Positions 1 through 8,588 of a stretch of 64,000 nt of DNA are shown here, piece by piece. Origin of the DNA: Planctomycetota bacterium (GTDB lineage Bacteria > Planctomycetota > UBA1135 > JACQFD01); assembly GCA_016792805.1 (NCBI GenBank), contig JAEUHX010000018.1, positions 124,001 through 188,000 of the forward strand. Reading direction: 5' to 3'. The notes under the pieces are model-generated. The model worked only from the letters and a program-made list of their open reading frames with translations. It had not been told where the DNA came from and searched no databases. The position numbers were made by a program, and so were the translations under genes. Within the stretch, counting starts at the first letter, position 1, and the number at the start of each line of letters is the position of its first letter.

Positions 1-1
1 C

Positions 2-1201
2 CCGAGCAAGCTCATCGCCTATCCGCTCGCATCATTCACCGCCGACGGCCCCGGCCCCAAGGGACCACCCAGCGCGCGCTGGAGTTCCTCGCAGCGGCTC
101 GACCCCGGCGAGACGGCGCGCGATCTCGAGATCGGCCGCCCCTCGGGCGGCGCGCGTGCGACGCAGCGCGCCCAGGTACTCACAGAAGACTACGGCGTGT
201 TTCGCCGCGTGCGCTATCGCGAGCAGATTCGAGACAGCGGCAGCGCCGACTCACAAATTGCTTCTGCACAAAAGATCGCCAAGTCCGTGAGTGAGGTCCT
301 TCGATCCGCCGCGCAGGAGCTCCTAGGCAACGCCTATCGGCTTGATGAGCTCGACGGATACCTCCGCGGCCGAGGCATGACTGCTTTCGTCGAATTGTGG
401 CGTCTCGCAAGCCAGCTCGGCGAATCGCCGCGCGAATCCGTCGATGGGATGTTGGCCCTCGCCCAGCGAGAGGGCTTCGCCATCGATGGGCCAAAGGCTC
501 GCGCCCTCCTCGAGAAGACAATGTCCTCCGAGCAGGAGCTCGCCGACCTCGGCCGCAGCCTCCGTGATGCCGCGCTGCGCAAGCTTGCCTCGCTGCTCCG
601 CCGCCACGGCAGCACACCCGAGCACCCGGGCTCGCCGGTTGCCGCCGAGGAACTCTCATTTCTCCACGACGCAGAATTGGTGCTGGGCGCTTTCCGCCGG
701 GCGTCTGAGCGCACTCTCGGCTCACAAAACGGGCTCGACCAGATGCTCCATGCGGGCGGAACCGATCTGTATGGTTGCTTCGGCGGTGCATTCCTCGACC
801 CTGACCTCGGCGACGATAGCGTGCAGTGGCGAACCACTCTTTCCATGCCGGGGATGCTGCTTCGCACGAATGGCGTTCCGCTCCAGGACGGACGCGTTCT
901 ATGGCTTCTCCTATCCACGGATTTGAGCCTGCGCACGACCCAGTTCGAGGCCGAGTCGATCGTGCTCGAGACGAATCGCATCGTGTCGCTCGGCGGCCGC
1001 AAGACGACCGCCGACCCCGAGGAGATTCTTATACTTCTCTCTGAGCTCGGCGCGGGAAAGGACCGCGCTCCGCGCCGGTCCCTCACCGACGCACTCCGAG
1101 CCGCCGCAGAGGGCGATGCCGAGCAGCGGTCGCGCGTCCTCAAGGACCCGAGCCTCGAACTCGTCCGCAAGATCTTCGAGATCCCTAAACAGGAAAAATG
1201 A
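2..1201 (+). CDS. Unrecognised protein, 5' end outside the window
   Basis: The frame is open from base 2 with no stop, so the gene begins before the window and about 399 residues are visible. I do not recognise a family. The first about 65 visible residues are Pro/Gly/Arg-rich and look like a linker or disordered stretch. From about base 230 the protein becomes a mixed helical region with many Leu, Ala and Glu. The GTG at 197 could serve as a start, but the upstream frame keeps the same composition, so I treat the gene as 5'-truncated by the window. Its TGA overlaps the ATG of the following DinB-family gene (ATGA at 1198-1201), so the two are probably co-translated. No signal peptide or membrane segment is visible in the part present. 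Confidence 0.6.
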   Translation, partial: PSKLIAYPLASFTADGPGPKGPPSARWSSSQRLDPGETARDLEIGRPSGGARATQRAQVLTEDYGVFRRVRYREQIRDSGSADSQIASAQKIAKSVSEVLRSAAQELLGNAYRLDELDGYLRGRGMTAFVELWRLASQLGESPRESVDGMLALAQREGFAIDGPKARALLEKTMSSEQELADLGRSLRDAALRKLASLLRRHGSTPEHPGSPVAAEELSFLHDAELVLGAFRRASERTLGSQNGLDQMLHAGGTDLYGCFGGAFLDPDLGDDSVQWRTTLSMPGMLLRTNGVPLQDGRVLWLLLSTDLSLRTTQFEAESIVLETNRIVSLGGRKTTADPEEILILLSELGAGKDRAPRRSLTDALRAAAEGDAEQRSRVLKDPSLELVRKIFEIPKQEK

Positions 1202-1701
1202 ACAGCCGAGACCTCATCGAATTATACGAATACAATCTCTGGGCCACCGGAAGGGCAGTGCCGGCCGTGCTAAGCCTCTCGACAGAGGAACTGCATCGCC
1301 GAATCGTGAGCAGCTATCCCTCCGTGCATCAGACGATCTCCCACATGGTGGGCGCAGGAGAATTGTGGCTTCAACGCTGGAAGCGCGGTGAATGGCGTCC
1401 CCTCGAGCAGAGCCAGAGCTTCCCGCAGGAGGCGGCGCCCCTCGTGGCCCGCTGGCGCGCCTGCGACGAGGGTCTTCTCGAGTTCGTGCGCAGTGCCTCC
1501 GATGTCGAAGAATGGTATGAGTTCAAGAATACCCTTGGGCATACCTATCGCCACCGGCTTCGCGAGATGGCGCTCCATGTGACGAACCACCAGAGCTATC
1601 ACCGCGGTCAGCTCACGACGCTGCTGCGTCAGCTCGGAAAGCAGCCATTCTCGCAGGATATGATTGCGTTCATCCGCGAGCGGGAATCGGAGAATCGATA
1701 G
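1198..1701 (+). CDS. DinB family metal-binding protein
   Basis: A 167-residue protein with the four-helix DinB/DUF664 pattern. The family binds a divalent metal through three His residues; H49 in SHMVGAGE and H131/H135 in the segment NHQSYHRGQ fit that triad. The final helix carries the typical YHRGQLTTLLRQLG ending. Members act as thiol-dependent transferases or damage-induced proteins, but the substrate cannot be predicted here. The ATG overlaps the stop of the upstream gene by four bases, which fixes the start and suggests translational coupling. The stop at 1701 is 18 bases from the stop of the convergent miaE-like gene. A second, larger DinB-type protein lies at 41643-42356. Confidence 0.85.
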   Translation: MNSRDLIELYEYNLWATGRAVPAVLSLSTEELHRRIVSSYPSVHQTISHMVGAGELWLQRWKRGEWRPLEQSQSFPQEAAPLVARWRACDEGLLEFVRSASDVEEWYEFKNTLGHTYRHRLREMALHVTNHQSYHRGQLTTLLRQLGKQPFSQDMIAFIRERESENR

Positions 1702-1719
1702 GCAACAGAACGCCCGTCC

Positions 1720-2313
1720 TCACCCAGCGTGCAATCGCAGCGGCGACTGCGGGCTCTCGATCACATTCCCTTCGAGCTCGATGAGCTGCGCAATCCGCGC
1801 CCTGACTCTCGCGGCGGGCGCGAAGTCGCCTGCAAGGTCGATGTACACCTCCTCGTGACGCGCCTCCACCTCCGCGAGCTCGGAGAAAAGTTCGACGAGC
1901 TCGCCGTCTGCGATCGCTGGCGCGAGCCGCCGAAATCGCTCCGTCGAACGCGCCTCAATCAGCGCCGCCACCAGCAGCTCGTCGACAATTTGTGGCAATA
2001 GATCTTTCTCGGTGCTCCGCGCTCGACGCACATGCCCCACGAGCTGCCCGGCGTAGTCCGAAGGCCGAAGCCGACGGAAAGTCACAGATCGAGCCCGCAA
2101 GATCTCCTGGAGCCGCTCGAAATGGAGCAGCTCCTCCCGCGCGAGGCGGCTCGCAGCCAGCACAAGCCGCGCGTTCTCCGGACAGCGGAACACAAATCCG
2201 ATGGCTGTCGACGCCGCCTTCTTCTCGCAGTGCGCATGGTCGAGTAACAAATCCTCCAAATGGGCGCAGGCGCGCGCCACCCAGCGGTCGGTTGTAGGCC
2301 TTAGCGGGATCAT
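1720..2313 (-). CDS. miaE: tRNA-(ms2io6A)-hydroxylase, MiaE-like
   Basis: A 197-residue diiron ferritin-like protein. MiaE hydroxylates the isopentenyl side chain of 2-methylthio-N6-isopentenyladenosine at tRNA position 37. The family signature LLLDHAHCEKKAAS is at residues 22-35. Two carboxylate/His metal-ligand sets are visible: E30 with E60/E61 and H64, then E120 with E150 and H153 (EARSTERF and EARHEE). The length is close to the usual size. The open frame runs on upstream to 2556, but the ATG at 2313 overlaps the stop of the nucleoside hydrolase gene (ATGA), and the upstream extension is Arg/Gly/Pro-rich shadow sequence. It is the last gene of a three-gene minus-strand operon. Confidence 0.85.
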   Translation of the reverse strand: MIPLRPTTDRWVARACAHLEDLLLDHAHCEKKAASTAIGFVFRCPENARLVLAASRLAREELLHFERLQEILRARSVTFRRLRPSDYAGQLVGHVRRARSTEKDLLPQIVDELLVAALIEARSTERFRRLAPAIADGELVELFSELAEVEARHEEVYIDLAGDFAPAARVRARIAQLIELEGNVIESPQSPLRLHAG

Positions 2314-3176
2314 CGGCTCGCGCTCGTTACCGCAGCCAGGGCCGGCCGCGCAAGGGCGCGCTCGAGTGCCGCGAGCTGGGCCGCCGCGTCGAGCCGCCGG
2401 GAGACGCGCCATCGGCTCTCCGGCGCCGTTCGCACGCGCACACACCCGCGCGCTGTTAGGCACACTTGCGCTGGAGCCAACTCCGCGGCGCGCGGCTCCT
2501 CGAGGTCGAGGGCCGGCGGCACGTCCCAGAGGGCAAAGCCGCTCCGCAGCAGCCACCGCGAGCGGCGAAGCCAGCGCCGCGATCCCTCATAGAGATACGC
2601 GCCGAGCGCCGACGCCGCACCGATGCGCTCGAGGTCGCGTTGGCCAAGCCTCAGGCCGCAGACGACGTCGAGAGTCCATAGATCCGCCTGAATCCAATGT
2701 TCAAAACAAGACTGCGCGGCCGCGAGATCTTTCGTAAGGTTGAACTCGTGGGGCCACCACGGCGGAACCGGTCCTCGGGATGCGGGGCGGCCGCCCACAA
2801 CCGCAATGCGCCCGATGCGCCGAGACCACTGCGCATCCAGCTTCTGTGCATTCGCCAGATTTGTGAGCGGGCCGAGCGCGAGCACGCGCGTTTCCTCCGG
2901 CAACTCGACGAGCCTGCGCGCCACGGACTCCGAACTGCCGCCCGCCCGCTGCGCACCCGCGAGAACCGGCACGCCATCGACGCCCGCCTCCGTCAGGAGC
3001 CGCTCAACATGGCGCACCGCACCCGCTGCCGAGCTGTTTCCGAACACGGTGCTGACCCCCAGCAGTTCCACACGCGGATTGCGCACGACAGCGGCGATCG
3101 CGAACGCATCGTCCACGTCGCCTCGCTCGGCCCCGAGCGCGCAGTCGGTATCGATCCAGACGCGAACGACGTTCAT
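2310..3176 (-). CDS. Nucleoside hydrolase, IunH/RihA-type
   Basis: A 288-residue inosine-uridine preferring nucleoside hydrolase family protein; these enzymes cleave the N-glycosidic bond of ribonucleosides using a Ca2+ held by N-terminal aspartates. The N-terminus shows DTD at residues 9-11, then an insertion before the second aspartate cluster (GDVDDAFAI, 19-27), an expanded version of the usual DTDxGxDDA. The later motif HEFNLTKDLAAAQ corresponds to the canonical EFN..xDPEAA region, with Lys preceding the conserved Asp. The segment LALGPLTNLA is also typical. It sits between the DUF309 and miaE genes, overlapping each by four bases, which suggests a nucleoside or tRNA-turnover theme. Substrate preference cannot be read from sequence. 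Confidence 0.85.
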   Translation of the reverse strand: MNVVRVWIDTDCALGAERGDVDDAFAIAAVVRNPRVELLGVSTVFGNSSAAGAVRHVERLLTEAGVDGVPVLAGAQRAGGSSESVARRLVELPEETRVLALGPLTNLANAQKLDAQWSRRIGRIAVVGGRPASRGPVPPWWPHEFNLTKDLAAAQSCFEHWIQADLWTLDVVCGLRLGQRDLERIGAASALGAYLYEGSRRWLRRSRWLLRSGFALWDVPPALDLEEPRAAELAPAQVCLTARGCVRVRTAPESRWRVSRRLDAAAQLAALERALARPALAAVTSASR

Positions 3177-3562
3177 GGGCCACCGCGCAAAAGCTTCGGG
3201 ACGCGCTCCGCCCGAAACTCCGGCCGCTCCCCGGGGCGCGCGCGCAGCAGCGGCTCGAAGAGCAGATCCATCGCTTGGTCAAACTCGGCGAGCGCCAGCT
3301 GCTGCGACTCCGGCCGGAACGGCGCCAGGATTCGCTTCTGCCCTTCGAACAACTTGCGCGCCCCCTCAAAGTTGCTTCTTCGGAAGTGGTGAATCGCGAT
3401 CGCCGCCTGCAATAGCCCCTTCAGCAGGTGCGCACGGTCGTCACCCGTCTCCATCCAGAGGTGCTCCCAGACCTCATGGCACTCGAAGAAGCGCCCTTCG
3501 TTGAACAGCGCACGCCCTTCTTCGAACGGCGTCTCGAATTCGGGGTCGTCGGAGCGGGTCAC
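3173..3562 (-). CDS. DUF309 domain protein
   Basis: About 129 residues with the DUF309 signature: FNEGRFFECHEVWEHLW near the N-terminus, followed by LLKGLLQAAIAIHHF and a second helix with GARKLFEGQ. DUF309 proteins are small all-helical proteins of unknown biochemical role. The open frame extends to 3739, but that would lie antisense to the tRNA-Gly gene and adds only Arg/Pro-rich sequence, so a start downstream is required. The GTG at 3562 is the best-placed candidate, although its purine-rich upstream sequence sits very close; start confidence is low. It is the first gene of the operon with the nucleoside hydrolase and miaE, overlapping the hydrolase start by four bases. Confidence 0.75.
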   Translation of the reverse strand: MTRSDDPEFETPFEEGRALFNEGRFFECHEVWEHLWMETGDDRAHLLKGLLQAAIAIHHFRRSNFEGARKLFEGQKRILAPFRPESQQLALAEFDQAMDLLFEPLLRARPGERPEFRAERVPKLLRGGP

Positions 3563-3682
3563 TCCCTCAGCGTGAGGCCGCGCCGTGAGCGGGCCAACGG
3601 GGCGTCGCAGCTCGAGAGGGTGACGCCGCCCGCGCCGCTTGACGCCTCTCCCACCGGTGTCTAGCTTTCTCGCCCTCCACGT

Positions 3683-3757
3683 GCGGGCGTAGCTCAGTGG
3701 TAGAGCGCAACCTTGCCAAGGTTGATGTCGTGAGTTCAAGTCTCATCGCCCGCTCCA
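3683..3757 (+). tRNA. tRNA-Gly (anticodon GCC)
   Basis: A complete 75-nt cloverleaf. Acceptor strands GCGGGCG and CGCCCGC pair fully. The D-loop has TAGCTCAGTGGTAGAGC, and the anticodon stem CAACC/GGTTG encloses loop TTGCCAA, giving anticodon GCC. The T-arm contains GTTCAAGTC, and the 3' CCA is encoded at 3755-3757. The gene lies divergently from the DUF309 operon. Immediately downstream is a decayed gene region, but I see no duplicated 3' tRNA end that would mark an integrated element. Confidence 0.97.
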
Positions 3758-4089
3758 ATGGAGTTCTCGATGGGTCTCGAATTCTCGGGGCAACTGGAGC
3801 GCTTGGAAAGTGTGGCTCGCACCGGAGGCCCTCCAAGTGTGACCGAACAGTTTGTTGAGCTGACACAGAGAGTGTCGCCGGAGCGCGCCCATGACGTTCT
3901 CCGTGCCTCAACTTCGGCCGGCATTTGTGCCCGCGTAAATCGACGGCGTCTCCCATGACCCTTTGAACGGTGCGGGCCATGTCGGCCCCAGGGGATGCAA
4001 TTTATCGGACCGGGTGGCGGTGCCGAGCTCGCGGCCTGCCTCGGCCAGGCTCCGCGTGAAGGCCTTGAGGCGAGATTGCTCTTCGATGA

Positions 4090-4827
4090 CGCGGTCACCG
4101 CTCCGATCCCAACTCTCAGAGAGTCGGCTTCCTTCGTTCTCTCCCCGCGGGCCTCGACGAACGGGTTCGCCGGCAAGACCCACAAGGAAGATTTAGAATC
4201 TTGCGCGCGATTACCAACCTCAAGGGCGCGCGTCAGCTCGGAGACGAGATTAGACCCTTCCTCGAAGCGCAACTCTCCGATGTTGAGCCGAGCGTCCATC
4301 GGGGTCTTCAATTTGTATTCGAGGAAGTTGCAGCAAATCCAATGCAACACTCGAAGAGCCCGCAGGCGGCCTGCGGGCCCGCGCAAGAATTCCCGATCGC
4401 CGGGAGAACCCAGATCGCCTTCGCCAGCTGCGGGCTTCGATTCCGCCGGAGCCTTCAGCGGAATCCCGAACTCCAGGGCAGAGTGAATTCCGGGGCTGAT
4501 GTGATCCAACTCGCCGTCGAGGAGGGCGGCTCGGGTATGCGCGGACATCGAAAGCGGGGACTTGGCCTTCATGCGCTCAGAAATCCCATCGACCGCCTCA
4601 GAGGCGATGTGTGGATTCACTTGGGCGACGTCCTCTGCACCGTCGCCGGGAAGCGTGCTGCGCTGGCGACGCCGACGCCCTCCCGGGTCGGCTGGGGGAT
4701 CTGTATTGATACGCCTATTGCGCCGCATTCGGCGCAGCTCGGATTCAAGAGTCAGCGTTCGGTGAAAGAGTACAGTTGCGCCAGCGCCAATCTCGAACCG
4801 GCGGCCCTCGCAATGGTAGGGCTCTGA
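4090..4827 (+). pseudogene. Decayed GHKL-type ATP-binding protein (anti-sigma/histidine-kinase-like fold)
   Basis: The plus-strand frame open from 4090 to 4827 reads like a regulatory ATP-binding domain. There is an N-box-like segment FEEVAANPMQHS, then RRSLQRNPEL, then a G2-box-like RGLGLHALRN followed by GDVWIHLGD, in the order seen in small GHKL ATPases. The G1-box aspartate is not where expected (ASCGLRF in place of a DxGxG-type motif). No ATG or GTG precedes the homologous part in frame: the only usable start is TTG at 4201, while domain-like sequence begins earlier. Another frame (3758-3958 and 3959-4193, one TGA between) carries plausible upstream sequence. I therefore call it a frameshifted or decaying gene. 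An intact short protein starting at TTG 4201 is the alternative. Confidence 0.4.
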
Positions 4828-5472
4828 AGCCCCAACGGAAGCCGCGAGCCGAGAGTCGTGCCGAGATCCAGCCCTTCCGTGGAGAGCGCCCCCACCTCCA
4901 CGAAGAGCCCAGAACCCGGAGGAATCCTCGAAGAACGCGCAGCCGGCCGAAGCGGGAGGAAACGCTTTTGTGGAGATCTCGAATGTCGATGAGCCGGTCA
5001 TTTTCTTGACAGTCAACGAACGCTGCGCGTTGAGGGCGCAATCTGCGGCAGATCCCGTGACTCCTGAGTGCACGTTGGCGCAGGCGCCTTCGTCGAGGTC
5101 GGCTGCAGCCATGCTTCTCCGACAGCTCTCGCCCGCGCTCCCTGCGGAGGCGTGGCCGAGCCGCGCGATCGCGGCCGCTTGAAACCGAGCTGAGAACAAG
5201 GGGCTTGGGATCAAGGGAGTCGCGAGGGGCGACTTCGTCGCGCTCGTTTTGCGGAGCACTTTTGAAACGTCCTCCTGGGGCGCGCTACCGCGCGCGCGAC
5301 GTGCGCGAGGCCCGCACTCCCACGGTGGGCGTTGATCGCGGTGAGGTCTCCGGCTCCGCAAATGGGGCGTTCGCCACGGCGATCGGCACGCTTTGTGTAG
5401 CAATCGGAAGCCTGGGCTCGGCGCCTGAGACGAGTCCCTCGACGAGCGCTTGACCCCCAACGGGTGTTTCCA
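4828..5472. other. No gene recognised; solo end of the repeat family
   Basis: About 640 bases without a convincing gene. Short open frames exist on both strands but lack family resemblance, good starts or consistent composition. The stretch CACTTTTGAAACGTCCTCC at 5260-5278 matches the terminal motif of the 185-bp elements at 8763 and 24872, but no second end is visible nearby, so this is a solo or degraded copy. The last bases presumably contain the promoter of the collagen-like gene at 5473; I cannot point to clear -35/-10 boxes. Confidence 0.4.
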
Positions 5473-8253
5473 ATGCTCACACAAGCCTTCCTTTTCGGTG
5501 TGCTCTTCGGAGGCGGCGATGCCACGCTCACGGCCGATGCACACACGTCGGCCACAAGCCTCACAAAGAACTTCGGCAAGAACGCAACCCTCCTGCTGGC
5601 AGGCACAGGGAGCCGGATTTTCCTGAAATTTGACCTTGGGTCGCTTCCGCCGGGGACAACCGGCGCGCAGATCGAGGTGGCGCGTCTGGTGATCTTCGTC
5701 AATAAGGTGTCGAAACCCGGTGCCTTCGATGTCCTGAGCGCCGGCTCTGCGTGGGAGGAGTATGGCGTGACGGGCGGCAACGGCATTCTCGGAGCAACCG
5801 TTGCCTCGCCGGTGCCGATCACGAGCGACGACTCGCTCGAATTTGTGAGTGTTGATATCACCGGGCTCGTTCGCAATTGGGTCGACGGCCTCCAGCCGAA
5901 CTTCGGCATTGTGCTGACTCCCTCGGCAGGCTCGGTGCTCTCGTTTTCTTTGGATAGCAAGGAGAACACAAAAACGGCGCATGAACCCGCGCTACAAATA
6001 TCCGTGAAGCCCGTGCTGACGACGGGCGCCACGGGCCCGGCAGGGCCGCAAGGTCCTCCCGGACCCCAGGGGGTGCAAGGCCCCGCAGGAGACGTTGGAC
6101 CGCCGGGATCTCAGGGGGCGACGGGCCCCAAGGGCGACACCGGACCCCAAGGGCCGGTCGGACCGCAGGGCTCCGTAGGCCCGCAGGGTCCTCCCGGACC
6201 CCAGGGCGCTCAAGGTCCCCCGGGCGATGTCGGACCGCAGGGAGCACAGGGCGCGCAGGGCGCAACGGGGCCCCAGGGAACCACCGGCGCTGCAGGGCCC
6301 CAGGGGCCTCCGGGACCCCAAGGCGCCCAAGGCCCTCCGGGCGATGTCGGGCCCCAGGGAGTCCCCGGCCCGCAGGGAGCCACCGGCGCCCCGGGAGCCA
6401 CCGGGCCCCAGGGGCTTCCGGGACCGCAAGGCACACAAGGAGCTCCGGGCGACGCCGGGCCACAAGGAATCCAAGGGCCACAGGGCGCGACAGGTCCCCA
6501 AGGACCTCCTGGCCCGCAAGGTGCCGTGGGGCCGACGGGCGCGACGGGGCCGCAAGGGCTGCCGGGGGCATCCCCCTTCGGGCTCAATGGTAATAGTGCA
6601 TTCTACACCGCCGGGAATGTTGGCATCGGCACTTCCACGCCCAGTACGGCGCTCGAGGTTGCGGGCACGCTCACGGCCAGCCCGACAACTGACTTGGCGC
6701 TGAACCTCAACACGGGGAGTGTCTACAAGAGCAACTTACTTTTCCTGCACACGAAGGGCGGGTCGTACAATACAGCCCTCGGCACCAACGCAATGTTTAG
6801 CATCACAACAGGTGGGTCCAACACGGCAACGGGAAGAAACGCTCTCTACTCGATCACAACAGGCTCCGACAATACGGCCATCGGTAGCAACGCGCTGCTC
6901 TCCAACATGACAGGGTCTTACAATACCGCAGCTGGCATGAGCGCGCTTCTCTCGAATACCACAGGAACCGGCAATACGGCCATCGGCAGGGGTGCGCTCA
7001 GCGCGAACACAACTGGCGGCTCCAACACGGCCACCGGAACGAGCGCGCTTACTCTCAATACGACAGGCTTCGCCAACACGGCAGACGGCCGAGACGCGCT
7101 TTTCTTCAACACTACGGGCTCAGAGAACACTGCCGGCGGGACAAGCGCGCTTTATTCCAACACGACAGGGAGTTTCAATACTGCCACGGGAAGAAGTGCC
7201 CTCTACCACAATAGCACGGGTGGATCGAACACGGCCCACGGGGCGAATGCGCTCCACTTCAACACCAGCGGATCAGAGAACACGGCCGCCGGCAAAAATG
7301 CGCTCTACTCCAACACCATCGGTGGAGGCAACACAGCCATCGGCGCCAATGCACTGTATCTCGCCAGCATAAGCACCGAGAATACTGCCGTCGGCGCAGC
7401 CTCGCTAACCGCCAACACGACGGGATCTTACAATTCGGCTCATGGCGCGAGGGCCCTTACGGCCAATACCACCGGAGGTCTCAATACCGCCATGGGCAAA
7501 AGCGCCCTTCAGTCCAACACCACGGGCTATGAGAACACGGCCACGGGCGTGGGCTCGCTGTATCAGAACACCACAGGGTTCAACAACACAGCCAGCGGCA
7601 CGAGCGCGCTCAACTCCAACACGACAGGATCCAATAATACGGCGAGCGGAACAGGCGCGCTGCAGTCGAATACCACTGGATCCTTCAACATCGGCATCGG
7701 ATTCCAGGCAGGGCTCAACCTCACGAGCGGCAGCAGTAACATCATGATCGGCAACGCCGGAGTTGCTGCGGAAGACTCAACGATACGGATCGGAGATCTC
7801 CAGAACCGCACCTTCATCGCAGGGATCCGGGGAGCGACCACCGGAATCGCCGACGAGGTTCCTGTGGTGATCGATAGCGCAGGTCAGCTCGGCACCGTCC
7901 TTTCGTCGCGGAGGTTCAAAGAGAACATCCGCGACATGGGCGCCTCGACCGACCGGCTTCTGGATCTGCGACCTGTGCAGTTCACTTATCGAAAGAAGCC
8001 GTCCGCCTCGGACAGCCGATCGTCGGTGCCCGAGTACGGATTCATCGCCGAGGAAGTCGCCGAGCTGTTCCCCGACCTCGTCGTCTACGATGAGGCCGGT
8101 CTCCCCCTCACGGTGAAGTACCACATCCTCGCGCCCATGCTGCTGAACGAGGTCCAGAAGCTGAAGGCGCAGCACGAGCGCGAACTCGCGGAGTTCCGCG
8201 CGCGGCTCGATCGCCTCGAAGCTGCCCTCGCCGAGCCTTCGGCTCGCCGATAG
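5473..8253 (+). CDS. Secreted collagen-like / NTAxG-repeat protein with C-terminal S74 chaperone domain
   Basis: A 926-residue modular protein. A short hydrophobic start ([14 protein letters not shown]) may be a signal peptide. Residues about 15-180 resemble a DNRLRE beta-sandwich ([19 protein letters not shown] and a WVDG..NFGIVL ending). About 60 perfect collagen-type Gly-X-Y triplets follow (6025-6570). Next come about 19 tandem 17-residue repeats of the form NTAxGxxALxxNTTGxx (6766-7730), resembling trimeric-adhesin head repeats. The C-terminus has [31 protein letters not shown] and a coiled coil, as in Peptidase_S74/endosialidase chaperones, which trimerise a protein and may cut themselves off. 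No beta-barrel anchor is present. ATG 5473 is preferred over GTG 5464. The likely role is a trimeric surface or extracellular fibre. Confidence 0.85.
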   Translation: MLTQAFLFGVLFGGGDATLTADAHTSATSLTKNFGKNATLLLAGTGSRIFLKFDLGSLPPGTTGAQIEVARLVIFVNKVSKPGAFDVLSAGSAWEEYGVTGGNGILGATVASPVPITSDDSLEFVSVDITGLVRNWVDGLQPNFGIVLTPSAGSVLSFSLDSKENTKTAHEPALQISVKPVLTTGATGPAGPQGPPGPQGVQGPAGDVGPPGSQGATGPKGDTGPQGPVGPQGSVGPQGPPGPQGAQGPPGDVGPQGAQGAQGATGPQGTTGAAGPQGPPGPQGAQGPPGDVGPQGVPGPQGATGAPGATGPQGLPGPQGTQGAPGDAGPQGIQGPQGATGPQGPPGPQGAVGPTGATGPQGLPGASPFGLNGNSAFYTAGNVGIGTSTPSTALEVAGTLTASPTTDLALNLNTGSVYKSNLLFLHTKGGSYNTALGTNAMFSITTGGSNTATGRNALYSITTGSDNTAIGSNALLSNMTGSYNTAAGMSALLSNTTGTGNTAIGRGALSANTTGGSNTATGTSALTLNTTGFANTADGRDALFFNTTGSENTAGGTSALYSNTTGSFNTATGRSALYHNSTGGSNTAHGANALHFNTSGSENTAAGKNALYSNTIGGGNTAIGANALYLASISTENTAVGAASLTANTTGSYNSAHGARALTANTTGGLNTAMGKSALQSNTTGYENTATGVGSLYQNTTGFNNTASGTSALNSNTTGSNNTASGTGALQSNTTGSFNIGIGFQAGLNLTSGSSNIMIGNAGVAAEDSTIRIGDLQNRTFIAGIRGATTGIADEVPVVIDSAGQLGTVLSSRRFKENIRDMGASTDRLLDLRPVQFTYRKKPSASDSRSSVPEYGFIAEEVAELFPDLVVYDEAGLPLTVKYHILAPMLLNEVQKLKAQHERELAEFRARLDRLEAALAEPSARR

Positions 8254-8588
8254 TGTCGGCGCACGGCTTCAAGCGCCGCTTCGTCCGCCGCTTGCCTGAG
8301 CCAATCGAGAACCCCACGGACCCCAAGGAGTATTGGATTGCGGAACGGCGAGCGCAAGCGGCTCAATACAGAAAGAGCGACACGCTGGACCGAGCGAGCG
8401 ATGGCTCGACAGACCAGCCTAAACCGGGTCGTGTCTTGCCTCGACTCGAATGGGAAGCTATGGTCGGAGCGCGCCCTGAGTCCGCCCATGGAAAACCTCA
8501 TAACAACATTCGGCGATCCGCCTCGCCGCGTTCGCGGTATTCATGAGGGTCTGCCGATGTACCCGCGGGCTGGGTCCATGGGTGGGAA
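8254..8588. other. Intergenic region, no gene recognised
   Basis: A GTG-initiated open frame overlaps the preceding stop at 8253 and runs to 8546 (97 codons). It has a Lys/Arg/Pro-rich composition, no family resemblance and no ribosome binding site, so I do not call it. The last part contains the upstream region of the interrupted membrane-protein gene at 8589, with GGGTGGGAAG before the start as a possible ribosome binding site. Confidence 0.35.

Noticed and set aside
3563..3739. Longer N-terminus for the DUF309 protein
   Set aside because: It would be antisense over the tRNA-Gly gene and adds only Arg/Pro-rich residues.
3736..5982. 748-codon open frame on the minus strand spanning the decayed gene and the 5' part of the fibre gene
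   Set aside because: It runs antisense to the well-supported fibre gene and tRNA-Gly 3' end, has no domain-like sequence, and reflects the low stop frequency of GC-rich DNA.
6025..6570. Short tandem repeats as a possible CRISPR array
   Set aside because: The repeats are 9-bp collagen triplets in frame within an open gene, without spacers.
8253..8546. Possible 97-residue protein directly after the fibre gene
   Set aside because: Only a GTG start overlapping the previous stop, no ribosome site, basic low-complexity composition and no family resemblance.
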